This document shows positions 50,201 to 59,400 of a stretch of DNA of 64,000 nt, piece by piece (position 1 is the stretch's first letter; each line of letters begins with the position of its first letter). The notes beneath the pieces were generated by a model that saw only the letters and a program-made list of their open reading frames with translations, did not search any database and was not told where the DNA came from. The position numbers were made by a program, and so were the translations under genes. This stretch comes from Aptenodytes patagonicus (taxonomy: Eukaryota; Chordata; Aves; Sphenisciformes; Spheniscidae), in contig NC_134951.1 in assembly GCF_965638725.1 (NCBI RefSeq), forward strand, positions 23,567,746-23,631,745, given 5' to 3'.

Positions 50201-51794
50201 AAGTATATGAAAATGAAGAGCAAAAAAATAATCCAGGAAAAGCTGTAAGGAAACAAAGAAGGGTTTGGGCACCTGTTTTTCACATAGGCTTTTTCTGTTC
50301 CTGAACTGTTTCTAGTCAGCGGTAACGTTGATGTTGATGTTCATATGGCATTCTTAAGTTCTCTATTGGATGCTTAAAGGCGTAACGCATTGCAGATACT
50401 GCACATGAGTAACACATTCGTTCAGGTATTGCCCTGGTAGACTCTTCTGGACAAGAATGTTGCTGGTTTTGCTCTGCATCCTCCAGAATAACAAAATGTA
50501 ACCTTGTTCTTACAATAGTGCATAATCAAATCTGAGGGGATGATTAGAAAAGTTTGTTCACCTATTCCTAATCAAGTTAATCTGTAAATAGTGAGCATAC
50601 CAGGTTTGATGTGGATACTCTTCATTTTTCTACTTTTCCTGTCTTCCATTCAAACAATCACATTTACAATACAATACTGAGAACTGTAGAAGATGTTTCC
50701 TTGTTGATGTTACTGATAGACAATCATTTACTTTCATCTTTGTTAAATCCATGTTGAATTACTTTACAGTCATGTGTATGTCACTGGTTCTTTAGTGTGC
50801 CTCTTGAGTTCATACAATTTCAGTGCAGAAAGACTGATTTTTTTTCAGTGTAACTTGACATACCTCTAGGCTCTGAAGTTACAATCCACTTCCAGGTATG
50901 ATGCAATTTTAAAAAAAAAATTGTGCATTTTAGGTAAATGACCCACCTGCTAGACCTCTGTCAAGACCAGAGCCACCTAAACCCACTGTTAGGCCAACGC
51001 CACCAGGTTAGAAAACATTTTGGTAATGATTAATTTATTCTCTATATAAAATTAGAGCATTAAAGCTAACGAATGTTATGCAATTATTATAGTGGTAGCT
51101 GTCTCTATAAAAATATTTTGTTAATACTCTTCCTTGGGCAGATACTGAAAGCATGTTGGGATAGTGCCATGAGCGATAAAGGGTAAAGGTTTTGTTTGTT
51201 TGTTTGTTTTATATTAACAAACCTTTTCTTTCTGACAGAGTTGCTATAGAAGTAGTGTTTGTATAGTTACAGAAGCATGTAATAGTTCAAAGGAAGCATT
51301 CGTGTTTATTGGATACGTAGAAGCCCCACGGTACAACAAAACTTCTTAGTAAAAAGAACAGTCCTACTAGAAACTGCTAGTCCTACTTGTAGAAACTTCT
51401 GGTTTCTAGAAAAAACTAAAATTTCTCTTTTAGGTTGTCGTTATCTTTTAATAGGTCTTACAGTAGAGCAGAGGAGGCAGTTTTGGCTCCATAACAATTT
51501 GTCTACCAAAGTGCTCTCATTGAAAGTGAGGCTTTACTGTGCAGCTCCTGTTGTTAACTTGATTTCTTTCTCTGGACAAAGATATAAGGCAAAGTCCTTA
51601 TTTCTTTCTTCTGTACTGCTCCTTGGATAACTGCAATCATTTTATAACTATTGAACATGTATCAGAGAAGCAGTATATGAAATATAACAATATATGTTAG
51701 TATATCATATAACTTGCTACTTAATTTTCTCTTTCAGCTAAAAAGAATACAAACAAGCTTTATCCTGAACTTCCAAATGATTATGCCTCTGTGG
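26296..51794 (+). CDS. SH3YL1: SH3YL1, SYLF- and SH3-domain adaptor (partial, SH3 exons outside the window)
   Basis: Membrane adaptor whose SYLF (Ysc84-like) domain binds phosphoinositides and whose SH3 domain binds partners in actin remodelling, such as dorsal ruffle formation. Exons at 40280-40390, 41408-41521, 42024-42088, 45282-45394, 48027-48155, 50100-50262, 50934-51006 and 51738-51794 join in frame to about 275 residues. The protein begins (M)[19 protein letters not shown] and has the SYLF signature GGSGIV...[12 protein letters not shown]...[19 protein letters not shown]...[15 protein letters not shown]. Residues 1 to about 200 are the SYLF domain, and about 205-275 are a basic/proline-rich linker. 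The human protein has 342 residues, so roughly 66 residues with the SH3 domain are missing. No ALYxF, WW or PxNYV exon was seen up to 64000. Exon 1 is inferred. Confidence 0.95.
27697..27774. repeat. Perfect 39-bp tandem duplication
   Basis: Two adjacent identical 39-base units (27697-27735 and 27736-27774), starting gtatttcatgtttccatgtc and ending in a G-rich part. No differences between copies were seen, so the duplication is recent or the assembly collapsed or expanded here. Confidence 0.92.
34643..35143 (+). mobile_element. Solo LTR of an avian endogenous retrovirus, 501 bp
   Basis: It begins TGTCCTGGTTTCGGCTGGGA and carries typical blocks: tacagtgctgtgttttggat, gttttagttgttggtaagca, gacagctgacccaaactggc and a gttttcttacttttgctctt block after an AT-rich stretch with ATTAAA at about 35083. 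CCTCT flanks it on both sides (34638-34642 and 35144-35148). The expected 3' tail is shortened, so the right end may be a secondary deletion. No internal viral genes are present. The family name is uncertain. Confidence 0.82.
36665..36702. repeat. AT-rich inverted repeat, 17-base arms
   Basis: Arms 36665-36681 and 36686-36702 are complementary at 16 of 17 positions with a 4-base loop (aagc). It could form a hairpin or cruciform. No flanking duplication that would mark it as a small transposon was seen. Confidence 0.8.
37378..38440 (-). mobile_element. CR1 LINE, 5'-truncated, with a 311-codon open reverse-transcriptase frame
   Basis: Reading the minus strand from 38440, an open frame runs [17 protein letters not shown], the [10 protein letters not shown] motif, the catalytic region (FADNTKLGG), [29 protein letters not shown] and a HWKRLPREV end, with a stop near 37454. 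The CR1 3' UTR and tail (aatgattctatga) follow to about 37378. It lies antisense in SH3YL1 intron 1. The frame is uninterrupted for over 930 bases, suggesting a fairly young copy. The second catalytic aspartate of the usual FADD box is Asn, so this copy is not active. The N-terminal part and ORF1 are missing. Confidence 0.95.
39600..39940 (+). mobile_element. Old CR1 fragment
   Basis: Weak but ordered match to the CR1 3' region: agcaattagagtgatcagag, ggagcaactgccttgaggag, gaagtggagaaggctggggg, ctatttataaaagcatgaag, and a tail reminiscent of the caggcattcactgtaact block of older bird CR1s. Frame is lost. Edges are approximate. Confidence 0.6.
40280..40390 (+). CDS. SH3YL1: SH3YL1 exon 2
   Basis: 111 nt. 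TG completes the start codon, then residues 2-37 and the first base of Pro38. It encodes the N-terminal helix ([17 protein letters not shown]), which in this family is amphipathic and lipid-binding, and the RNGPDKIIP turn. Acceptor ttttacag, donor c|gtgagt. Confidence 0.95.
40391..41407 (+). other. SH3YL1 intron 2
   Basis: 1017-bp GT-AG intron, no recognisable repeats or exons. Confidence 0.9.
41408..41521 (+). CDS. SH3YL1: SH3YL1 exon 3
   Basis: 114 nt, residues 38-75 plus one base of Thr76. It reads [19 protein letters not shown] and [14 protein letters not shown], the core SYLF strands. Acceptor gtttcag, donor a|gtaagt. Residue 76, made at the junction, is Thr where human has Lys. Confidence 0.96.
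41522..42023 (+). other. SH3YL1 intron 3
   Basis: 502-bp GT-AG intron, no recognisable insertions. Confidence 0.9.
42024..42088 (+). CDS. SH3YL1: SH3YL1 exon 4
   Basis: 65 nt. Two bases complete Thr76, then residues 77-97, [20 protein letters not shown] plus Glu97. This is the most conserved glycine-rich SYLF segment. Acceptor tgacag, donor GAG|gtataa. Confidence 0.96.
42089..45281 (+). other. SH3YL1 intron 4
   Basis: 3193-bp intron, very AT-rich at 44200-45100. No repeat family or extra exon recognised. Confidence 0.85.
45282..45394 (+). CDS. SH3YL1: SH3YL1 exon 5
   Basis: 113 nt, residues 98-134 plus two bases of Arg135. It reads [20 protein letters not shown] and then [12 protein letters not shown]. 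Acceptor ttatag, donor AG|gtgagt. Confidence 0.96.
45868..46275 (-). mobile_element. CR1 LINE 3' fragment in SH3YL1 intron 5
   Basis: The plus strand shows the reverse of a CR1 3' end: atcacagaataatttaattt, aagggaccttaggagatctc, then ctctgggcaatctgctctac, ctttacatccaatcaaaaca and gtcttctcttctccaggcta. Many differences from CR1 consensus and no open frame mark it as an older copy. It lies next to an oppositely oriented CR1. Confidence 0.88.
46365..47545 (+). mobile_element. CR1 LINE, decayed 1.2-kb copy in SH3YL1 intron 5
   Basis: It starts near ggggagggcagtggatgtca (the CR1 LDFSKAF region), then gcaaggcgttcagtatgctg, ctcctgcttgatatttttat and tatcagtgacgtggaggagc (the FINDLDE region), a late-ORF part ctccttggaagtcttcaaaa, and a tail ttggactggctcactatctg. 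Several stops and frameshifts break the ORF. It is head to head with the CR1 at 45868-46275. Sequence at 47560-47800 may be a still older LINE piece but is not certain. Confidence 0.88.
48027..48155 (+). CDS. SH3YL1: SH3YL1 exon 6
   Basis: 129 nt, completing Arg135, residues 136-177 and two bases of Lys178. It includes [15 protein letters not shown], the diagnostic C-terminal SYLF motif. Acceptor ttctag, donor AA|gtaagt. Two CR1 copies lie in the intron before it and a solo LTR in the intron after it. Confidence 0.96.
48355..49420 (-). mobile_element. Solo LTR, 1066 bp, with internal degenerate tandem repeats (SH3YL1 intron 6)
   Basis: Read on the minus strand it begins TGTACTGGGTTTACATGGCA and ends aaggtcaacccactaca, with TG...CA ends typical of bird endogenous-retrovirus LTRs. 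Flanks are ATATC on the left and ATATT on the right, so a 5-bp target-site duplication with one change is possible. Between about 48775 and 49145 it has eight or so degenerate 40-50-base repeats built on gctccagtgtgggtctcccacagg-like units. Long ORFs of 199 and 163 codons inside come from these repeats and are not genes. No viral genes are present. Confidence 0.85.
48775..49145. repeat. Degenerate minisatellite inside the LTR
   Basis: Repeated words such as ctgctccagtgtgggtc, ccacagggtcacag and ccatgggctgcaggg recur every 40-50 bases. This is a known property of this LTR type and can vary in copy number. Confidence 0.8.
50100..50262 (+). CDS. SH3YL1: SH3YL1 exon 7
   Basis: 163 nt, completing Lys178 then residues 179-232. 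It reads [31 protein letters not shown] and a basic end (GKAVRKQRR). Acceptor acaag. The donor fitting the human protein is AGG|gtttgg at 50263, which is weak. A better-looking donor, GCT|gtaagg, lies inside the exon at 50245 and would remove six codons in frame. Reading past 50262 meets a stop at 50302-50304. Confidence 0.92.
50263..50933 (+). other. SH3YL1 intron 7
   Basis: 671-bp intron with weak donor gtttgg and acceptor gcattttag. Nothing else recognised. Confidence 0.85.
50934..51006 (+). CDS. SH3YL1: SH3YL1 exon 8 (proline-rich linker)
   Basis: 73 nt, residues 233-256 plus one base of Ala257. It reads [20 protein letters not shown] then PTPP. The PLSRP core matches human, the rest is diverged, as usual for the disordered linker between the SYLF and SH3 domains. 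Acceptor ttttag, donor G|gttaga. The phase fits both neighbours. Confidence 0.88.
51007..51737 (+). other. SH3YL1 intron 8
   Basis: 731-bp GT-AG intron with a short GTTT repeat at about 51194-51210. No insertions recognised. Confidence 0.88.
51738..51794 (+). CDS. SH3YL1: SH3YL1 exon 9 (linker)
   Basis: 57 nt. Two bases complete Ala257, then residues 258-275 [18 protein letters not shown] and the first base of a Gly codon. The KLYP motif and the Val-Gly end match the human region just before the SH3 domain. Acceptor tttcag, donor G|gtaagt, a strong splice site that requires at least one more exon beyond 51794. Confidence 0.9.
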
Positions 51795-54700
51795 GTAAGT
51801 ACTAAGCTTACACATACTTTATTAATGCAGTGTGGAATCCGAGAAGTCCTAAAAATACTTTGGAAGACATCTAACAATATTTGGCCATATGTTTTTTTCT
51901 TTATTGTCCATGTGTGAAAAATGAGATTCAGGTCTTGGATGCTCTCCTGAAAATATTTCATGTGAAAAATGTGAATCTTATTCCCTGGCTTTACATTCCA
52001 ACAACGATGTTCTTTTTCTGAACGTCAAAAGTTCTTTTGCTTTATTCAGTGAGTTTGAAAAATGCACTGAAAGTAGTAAAACTGTTTTACGTTACATTTT
52101 ACTAATTGAAGTGAAAAAGAAAGCTGATATAACAAGGTTGTGTCCAAGTCCTTATGCAAGATACTATAACTCCTGTTTTAATTAAAAAGTGCTTCCGTAG
52201 GTCCTATCTGATTATGCTGGCATAAACACAGATTTCCATTGCAGTTATACTCCTTGACATTTTTGTATTGAGTCGAGATAACGCTGCATTATACTAAAAA
52301 GAACTACTTGTTTGTTGTTCTATTCTGATTCTCTTAAGCTTAAAGCAGTCTCAGCTCTAATGGGAGAATCTTACTCTGTAGTATTTGCAATGTAACTCTT
52401 GAACTGTGGGGCCCATCATCTGGAAACTTGTGATCTGTTAGGAAAAACTTTATTATCAAGAGGTTATGTTCATTTGGCTGCTATAGTGTTCTCTCCCACC
52501 AGGAGTCTCATCTTTCACAGGTAAAAGACTGTTAGCTGTTTCAAAGTCAGTGAAATAAATTATTTCTCCCATGAAATATATTGTCCATTTGATAAATGTT
52601 TTAGTGGTCTCTGCTAGGATCAAAACCAAGACCAAGGCATTCTATATTACATATATATATGTGTGCATATGTATGTGAATATGTATGCACATTTTCACAT
52701 ATTGCGTGCACCACTTGAAAATAAAATGAAACAAAAGATCTCTTTTTTGCTTTTGAAAATGGAGCTAAAATCGAGCTTGATAGTACATCACAGTGAAAAG
52801 TCTATTTCAGGCAGAGTACTCTGATTTAACACAGTATTTAAATTCTGTTGTCTGAAGGCCAAAATCATGATTGTATTTTTCATTTCTTGGTTCATGTAAG
52901 TAGAGGTTTTCACTAAAAATTAAGATAAATTATATGTGTCATTGTCTTTACATTCTCCTTCATATCTTCTCTCCATACATACTGTTGGGGGGTGTGTGTG
53001 TTGAAGGGACCAACAAGCTGAGCTGTTGGTGTGACTTCTGCAGATCAGAGACTTCCCGAGAGTCAAAATTTGCTATTGTGCTGTAGGACTTGTACCAGGA
53101 AAAGAATGATGACTCTAGTGAACTGTACTCAGCAGCTGTCATCCAAAAAGAAAGAAAAATTGGTCTTCTGGTCATTAAAACTAAACTTTCCCAGTGTTAA
53201 AAAAAAATAATAATCCTGACCAACTGAGAAGAGGTTTCTAAAGCAGTAGAAAAAACTTGCACGTTTGCTATATTAAAGGGAGTGTTCTTCCATTCAGGTG
53301 CAAGTGACAAGGTAGAAATCTTGCAGAGACATCTGTTGATGGTTTTCAAGATTCTTTGAGATCAAAATGTAGACTCAATCAGTCTACTACTGAAGATTCC
53401 TAACAATTTCTAGAAATACACAAGTTTATCTTTGAAGAGTGCAAGAGGCAGTAAGATGTTGTGTAAATGACACTTTCTGAAAGAAATGTTGTCTCATGGT
53501 AAATTTTTGTTTACCTTACAAGCTTGGCATGGCATATTTTGTCTTCTGTTGCAGGCTGTATCTCCATAGGTAACAGTTCAAATGCTCTCTGAATCCACAG
53601 AAGTACTATGTGTTTCTAAAGGCTAAAGAATTGTTCTTGTCACAGGGAAGAACCAAGGTTGAAGTCAGATCTCCTGAGTGTGTCAGTACCATAGCACACA
53701 TGCATGTTGATGGGAGGCTGGAAAGGAGTTGCAGTCCCTTTCACATCAGTAACAAAGGGTGTGTTAACGCTGGGTGATGGAATAGAAGGAGCCTTAAGGC
53801 CATACCTCCTGTCAATAATCTCTTCCTGCCTGTTTATAGTCCAGGTGATTTCAACAGAGATGCCTAGCAGCTATAGCTCGTACTAGCCAATCTTTATTGC
53901 AGGATTAGTTGCTGCAACGGATGTTCTACAGTGATCTGAAAAAAAGGTTCAACATTTTTTGCGTCTTTCTAGTTTTTTAAAAAAAGTTATTAGATAACTA
54001 ATAGAAGAGTGCATGAAACTAATCTTTAGAAAGCTACATTTTAGGTATAATGGTTGGTGCGGGGGTAGGTTTTGATATTGAGCAACAAGCTTGTCTGAGT
54101 TGCCAGTAGTAAGGACTTGCTTTTGGGCAGGGAAGGGGGAGGTTGGCATTGTGTTATGAGGTTTTGGGTTTGCAACAGTTACAAAAGTAGTATAAAGGTT
54201 GAAACATTAATTCTTCTCATTAGGTGTAAAAAGAGCTAGACTTGTGGATGAAACATTTTTAATTATTTTATGTAGAGCTGAATTTTCTAGATAGGTAATG
54301 TAATATAACCTGTTTCAAATGCAAGAAGAGTGTTAAATGAAAAACATGTTTTTCTAAACTGATAACGTGATACCTGAACTCAGATGCACGTAGATTGTTT
54401 TCATATAACTGAATAATACTTAAGGTAATGCATTTAGTTGTAAAATGAGGTTCAGTAATCCTTTAAAATGTTTCCAGAAACTTGGAAATACCACAAATGT
54501 TATTTTTTAAAAAAATAATAATTTGCAGAGACCTTTTACAATTCTGGAAAAAAAACCACCTCATAGCTGATACAGTTACTGTAATTCAGTGAAGTATGAA
54601 GTTTCTACAGTAGTAGAGATTTTTCTGGAGACTGTTCAGATAAAGAAATTAGATTTGCTTATGAGTATGAAAGTTCATGCCTTACTAGAATTAGAGATTT

Positions 54701-56189
54701 GCAGCTTCATTTTTCTACTTGTCCCCTCTATGTTGTACAATCTAATAAAAGGGCAGACTGCTCCTTCCAAGCTTTATTGCCACGATCTAGCTGTACTTTA
54801 TCTGGATAGAAGGTTTTGTACAGAGTTCTGTACGACATCCGTAATATAAATGACCCGTGGTTCTTTAGTGGACTACTTGGGCATTGTAGGCTCAGGAGAA
54901 GTTTATTTTATTAGGACAATTTTTTAGATACATTAGGTTGATAGTTTGTCACACTAGAATATCTAATCCTAGGTATTAGGTTTTTATTGGTGTTGTGTTT
55001 TCTAGTTATTTCTATTTGGGGTTCTGCGATGGAGGAACAAGTAACCAAAACTGTAGATAAATGGTTACTTGACTTGCCTGTCTATCCTCCTAACACGTTG
55101 CTTAATACTATACAATTCTGAAAACGTTGCAGTGATGTGGTTTCCCAACTGAACTGGTAGCAGCAGGAGTAGCTATCTGCTAGTAGAAGCAGGAGCTGGG
55201 ATGAAGTGAACGTTGGTGAGAACTGTCATTAACAGGCAATTAGTTCCGAATCAGAAGTCAGATTTTTTTCCCCCCACACACACTTTTTCTTCAGTTCAGC
55301 TAATCAGAAAAGGACTGGTTCACATGTTTGGAAAAGAATCACTTAAAATTGCCAAGACGCTGAAACAATCAGGAAACAGACTTGAGGCCGGAATGGGAAT
55401 GAAAATGCAAAAAATTTTCCTTCCAAACACTCTTCTTTCACTGTTCATTCACAGTTATCACAAATCATCATGGGCTTGAGTTCTCTGGCCTTGAAAATGT
55501 ATACTAGCTTAGTGTTTCATTCTGTCTCTGCTCACTAATATGTTCCCTTTCAGGAATGTTGATGAACAAGAGTGTGGGTCTGTGTCTACAATACTGTAAG
55601 ACAAAATGCTCATCGTAAACGCAAAAGCACTTCTCTTTATAACAGTAAAGTATTTTGTCATAATTAGGAGAAAGTAATGATGGTCTTTGCATCTTTTAAG
55701 CAGTCGTATGATTTGCTTAAGAAACTCAGAAGAATTTGTGCCTGTAAAGCCTAAGTGTTCAAGGGGTTTTTTAGATTTCTCTGAGCTGGCTTTCTTACCT
55801 TCCACAAGTACTTGAACTAAATATTTTAAAATTTAATTTTATCTTGGGGAAAATGTGTGCCCTATTCTCTTGATTTTCGAACGGAATAAATTATCTATCT
55901 GCAGACATTGAACCCTTAAGACTATTGTGCATAAAATCATCATACCCAAACTTGATTACAGTAGAACTTCGAAAAAATCAAAATACGAATTGTAACTAGT
56001 TTTTTCAGCAGAAACTTTTCACTTTGAAAATAATATGAAAATATTAACAGATAGTTACTGCCCCATGAGGCATACATTTGTATTCTTACGTACTGAAAGA
56101 AGTGCTATATCAAGCACTTGATGAAGACGAGGAGGCAGATGAGAAATTTGTCACCATTTTTAAGAAGCTAAAAAAAGCCTCCTTCCTTC

Positions 56190-56480
56190 AATGATGGTTT
56201 GAGTGATTTGTCAACCTCATTATTAAAAATTCATGCCTTCCCATATGAATTTGTCTGCAGCTTTTAGACAGTGATGTTTGTTGTGGCTTTCTTCACTATA
56301 TTAAAGAAGTCTTTCCTAGCCAGAGGGTTTTTTTGTTCCCCTCTTGTTCCCTTTGAGACACTTGTGCTGTAATCAAATCACCTTTTGATCTTCCTTGATC
56401 TTTCCTTTGATTACTAAACAGATTGAGCTCTTTGTCATAAGTCATTTTCTCTTTCCTCTCAGATTTTAAATAGTGCTACA
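56190..56480 (-). mobile_element. Ancient CR1/L3-like LINE fragment
   Basis: The plus strand shows an antisense pattern of old LINEs: agaagtctttcctagccaga, gtaatcaaatcacctttt, ttactaaacagattgagctc and gtcattttctctttcctctc. It resembles the piece near 19860-20260. No frame survives. Edges are uncertain. Confidence 0.5.
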
Positions 56481-59400
56481 AATAGCAAATTCTGAGATGT
56501 GAGCTCACTGAGATCAATAAGATTTGGGCTCCTAAAAGCCATAATGAATTTGGACTAAACTCCAGTCCTTACTTTTTTTATTATTTATTTATTTTAACCT
56601 TCTTACATATTGCTACTCTATGTTAAAACAGTTGAGACAATATCAACCCTTTCTGATCAGGTGGTACCATGAGATTGTGGTAAAATCAGTTTGTGTTAAC
56701 TAAATCTCTCTCGGAGATTCTGCTTTTCATGGTTACAGTTCTCCAGGAATCAGGTCTGGCCCAATTTTCTATAATTTCGGAGATGATCTCAATGTTTCTT
56801 TCAGTAATCTATGAATGCCAGATGGTTCAGTAGATCTATGAAAATCTGTTTGCTGTGAGAATTCCAAGACAGATTTTCATGCCTCCTGAAATGTATTTTG
56901 TCAAGGAAACTTGAGGGTCTGTATATGAATTTCTTTTTGTTAGTACATTACGGGTTTTTTTGCAGCAAGTTAAAAACGTACGTGTTAACTAAGCCAAGCA
57001 ATTATATGGACTAAGAATTCATAGACTGCTTCTGAGGTAAAAAGCTTTAAAAAAAAAAAAACCCAAACTGTTTTGCAGTTGTCTGAGGGCAATAGCATAA
57101 TTTTTACTTGTGACTTCACCTCCTGTTTCACTTATTTTACTTGCATGCCTGTTCTGCAGTTCAGTTTCCATCTGACTTACAATCTTGTTATTTTTAGAGC
57201 TACTACCCTGTAGGATAGTATTGATCAAATTCAGGGAAAAGACAAAATATAACCTGGAACATGGACACCATTCTAGCTGTCTCTGCATTAGTACCTCCAA
57301 TTATGTGTACTGCTGAGCTTGTTTAAACACAGTGTAGTGAAACAATGGAATTTTCAGTTAGAGCTGCTGAAAGAGAACATTACTCCATGTGCTTGCAACT
57401 TTAAAATAGGCTTGTTTTGCTAAATGTGTGTTGAAGCAATCGCTTTATTTTTCTGATATGCTTCTCAACTTAGTTTTAACACAACTAGTACTATTTTGGA
57501 ACAACTCAAATTTAACTGAAAACGTAACATACAGCTATTCGTATCAGCTATGCAGTTCCACATTTAGAAATACCCACTGACAAAAAAACTGACAACTACA
57601 CTATAAGAGAAATGTAAGTGTACCCAAATCTCCTCTTGATAAGCGACTTTTGACTTGGGCATTTTTATTGTAATTAAGACTAAACACCACAACAGTAGAA
57701 TAAAAGTATTTCATCAGTTTTGGAGCCAATAAAATTCAGGTACCTCTGTGGTCTCAGACTTAACTTTTTCCCAGTGTAATATCTGAATTTTTGCTTTTCC
57801 CATGTTGTCAGAAAGCATATGCAATGCTTTGTCAATATTGCAATTTTTGCTTCTTTCTGTCTGTTCTGGATCAAGATGATTTAAAATGGTGTCATCATTC
57901 TGCAGATTCATTTGCCAACTTGAATTGTAGTAAAAATTAATCAAAAGCTTTTAACTTTTAGTTAAGTAAGATTATAAAATTGTTTTTGTACCATGCTATG
58001 TGCATAGACCTGGAAGGGAGAAGGAATCCAAAACCTGTTGTTTTTAAGGATGCAGGAAGACTCCATGGTTCACAACAAGGAGAAAAATGCATTTTGCTTT
58101 TGAACTGGAAATGAAATCATCCATGGAAACATGATTTATTTCTGTCACTGAGACTGGATGATATTTCAAAAAAGTTGCCCCTGAGTCATTTTCATAGGCA
58201 TTAGACTGTACACTTTTAAAAGTCTATTTATTAATGGGGGTATGAGAACTCGGAGATAAATAGAATAATCTGTTCCATCTGATGGAATGCTGATAAAGGA
58301 AGCCGTTCTTTCAGTTGAATTTCACGTATTTTCCTGTGATATTTCTGTGCTGTTACTCCTTGTGGATAAGGAAGTTAACTGGTTAATGTTGTCCCATTGT
58401 GTGTCTTCTTGGGGAAGTGGAGTAGACATTTTTTATGGTGAATAAAAGATACTGATTTCAATAATTAACTGAAAACTGGATAAAATAATTAAAATAACAA
58501 ACTCAGATAAAATCAGATATGTGCATATTCCTTTAGGTGCTGTGGATGTGTGCTGTGTATTTGGAACTGGAAAAAAAGCCACTTTTCCTTCTTCAGTTCA
58601 TGAATTACTCCTTTTGCAAGAAAGGCAGAGATTTGCTGTAGGATCAAGTAGAACTATTTCACATAAGCAAGAACCCTCATCAAGCTGTGCAGTAATCTGT
58701 TCCTTCTATACAGTAATTTGAGGAGGAATGCTAGCAGATTATAAACTGTAAAATCAATACGACAGTTCAGTGTGACTAATAGAAACTTGTTTTAGAAAAT
58801 TTTTACAAAGTGAGATACGTGATATATCTATCAATCCTTCATGACATTGTCTACCAATTTAGTAAACATGAAGACTTTAACCCCCTGGAAAGTAACTAAA
58901 GTACCTTTTTTGTTTGGTTGGTTTTAAGAGCTTGGTCTATTTTTGTGTTTTTCGTGGCAAGGCTTGTGACATGTTTATATTTAGTTAACGGAAAAATAAA
59001 ACATCCATCTGGTGGTCCCCCACAGTATTAATTTTCTTGCTATTATGAGCTCTTTCTTAATACTAACCAAACCCAGGAAATCCCAGGAAATTATTTTTGA
59101 GACTATTTTTATCCCTGATTCACTTTTACTAGGATCGTACTATTACTATTGTGAATGTAGTAAGTCAGATAATCAAGCTGCTTATGGCTTATGTTGTGGC
59201 AAGCTGAGAGAAAAATATGTAGCATGCAGGAGTTCAGTGGTCATGCTGAAACAAATAACTTACTGCATATAATCAGCTAACTCAAAATGCAACAAGGCAC
59301 AGAGAGATTGAGGTCAGACGTGCTAGGATGAAATTGGGGTCTTTCTGATGTGTGCCTGCATTGGCAGAGAGCTGTTATGCTAAATATGAACCAGATATAC

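Noticed and set aside
55213-55479. 88-codon ORF containing a Lys-rich segment
   Set aside because: I considered whether it was a late SH3YL1 exon or a host gene fragment. It lacks SH3 motifs and matches no known linker sequence.
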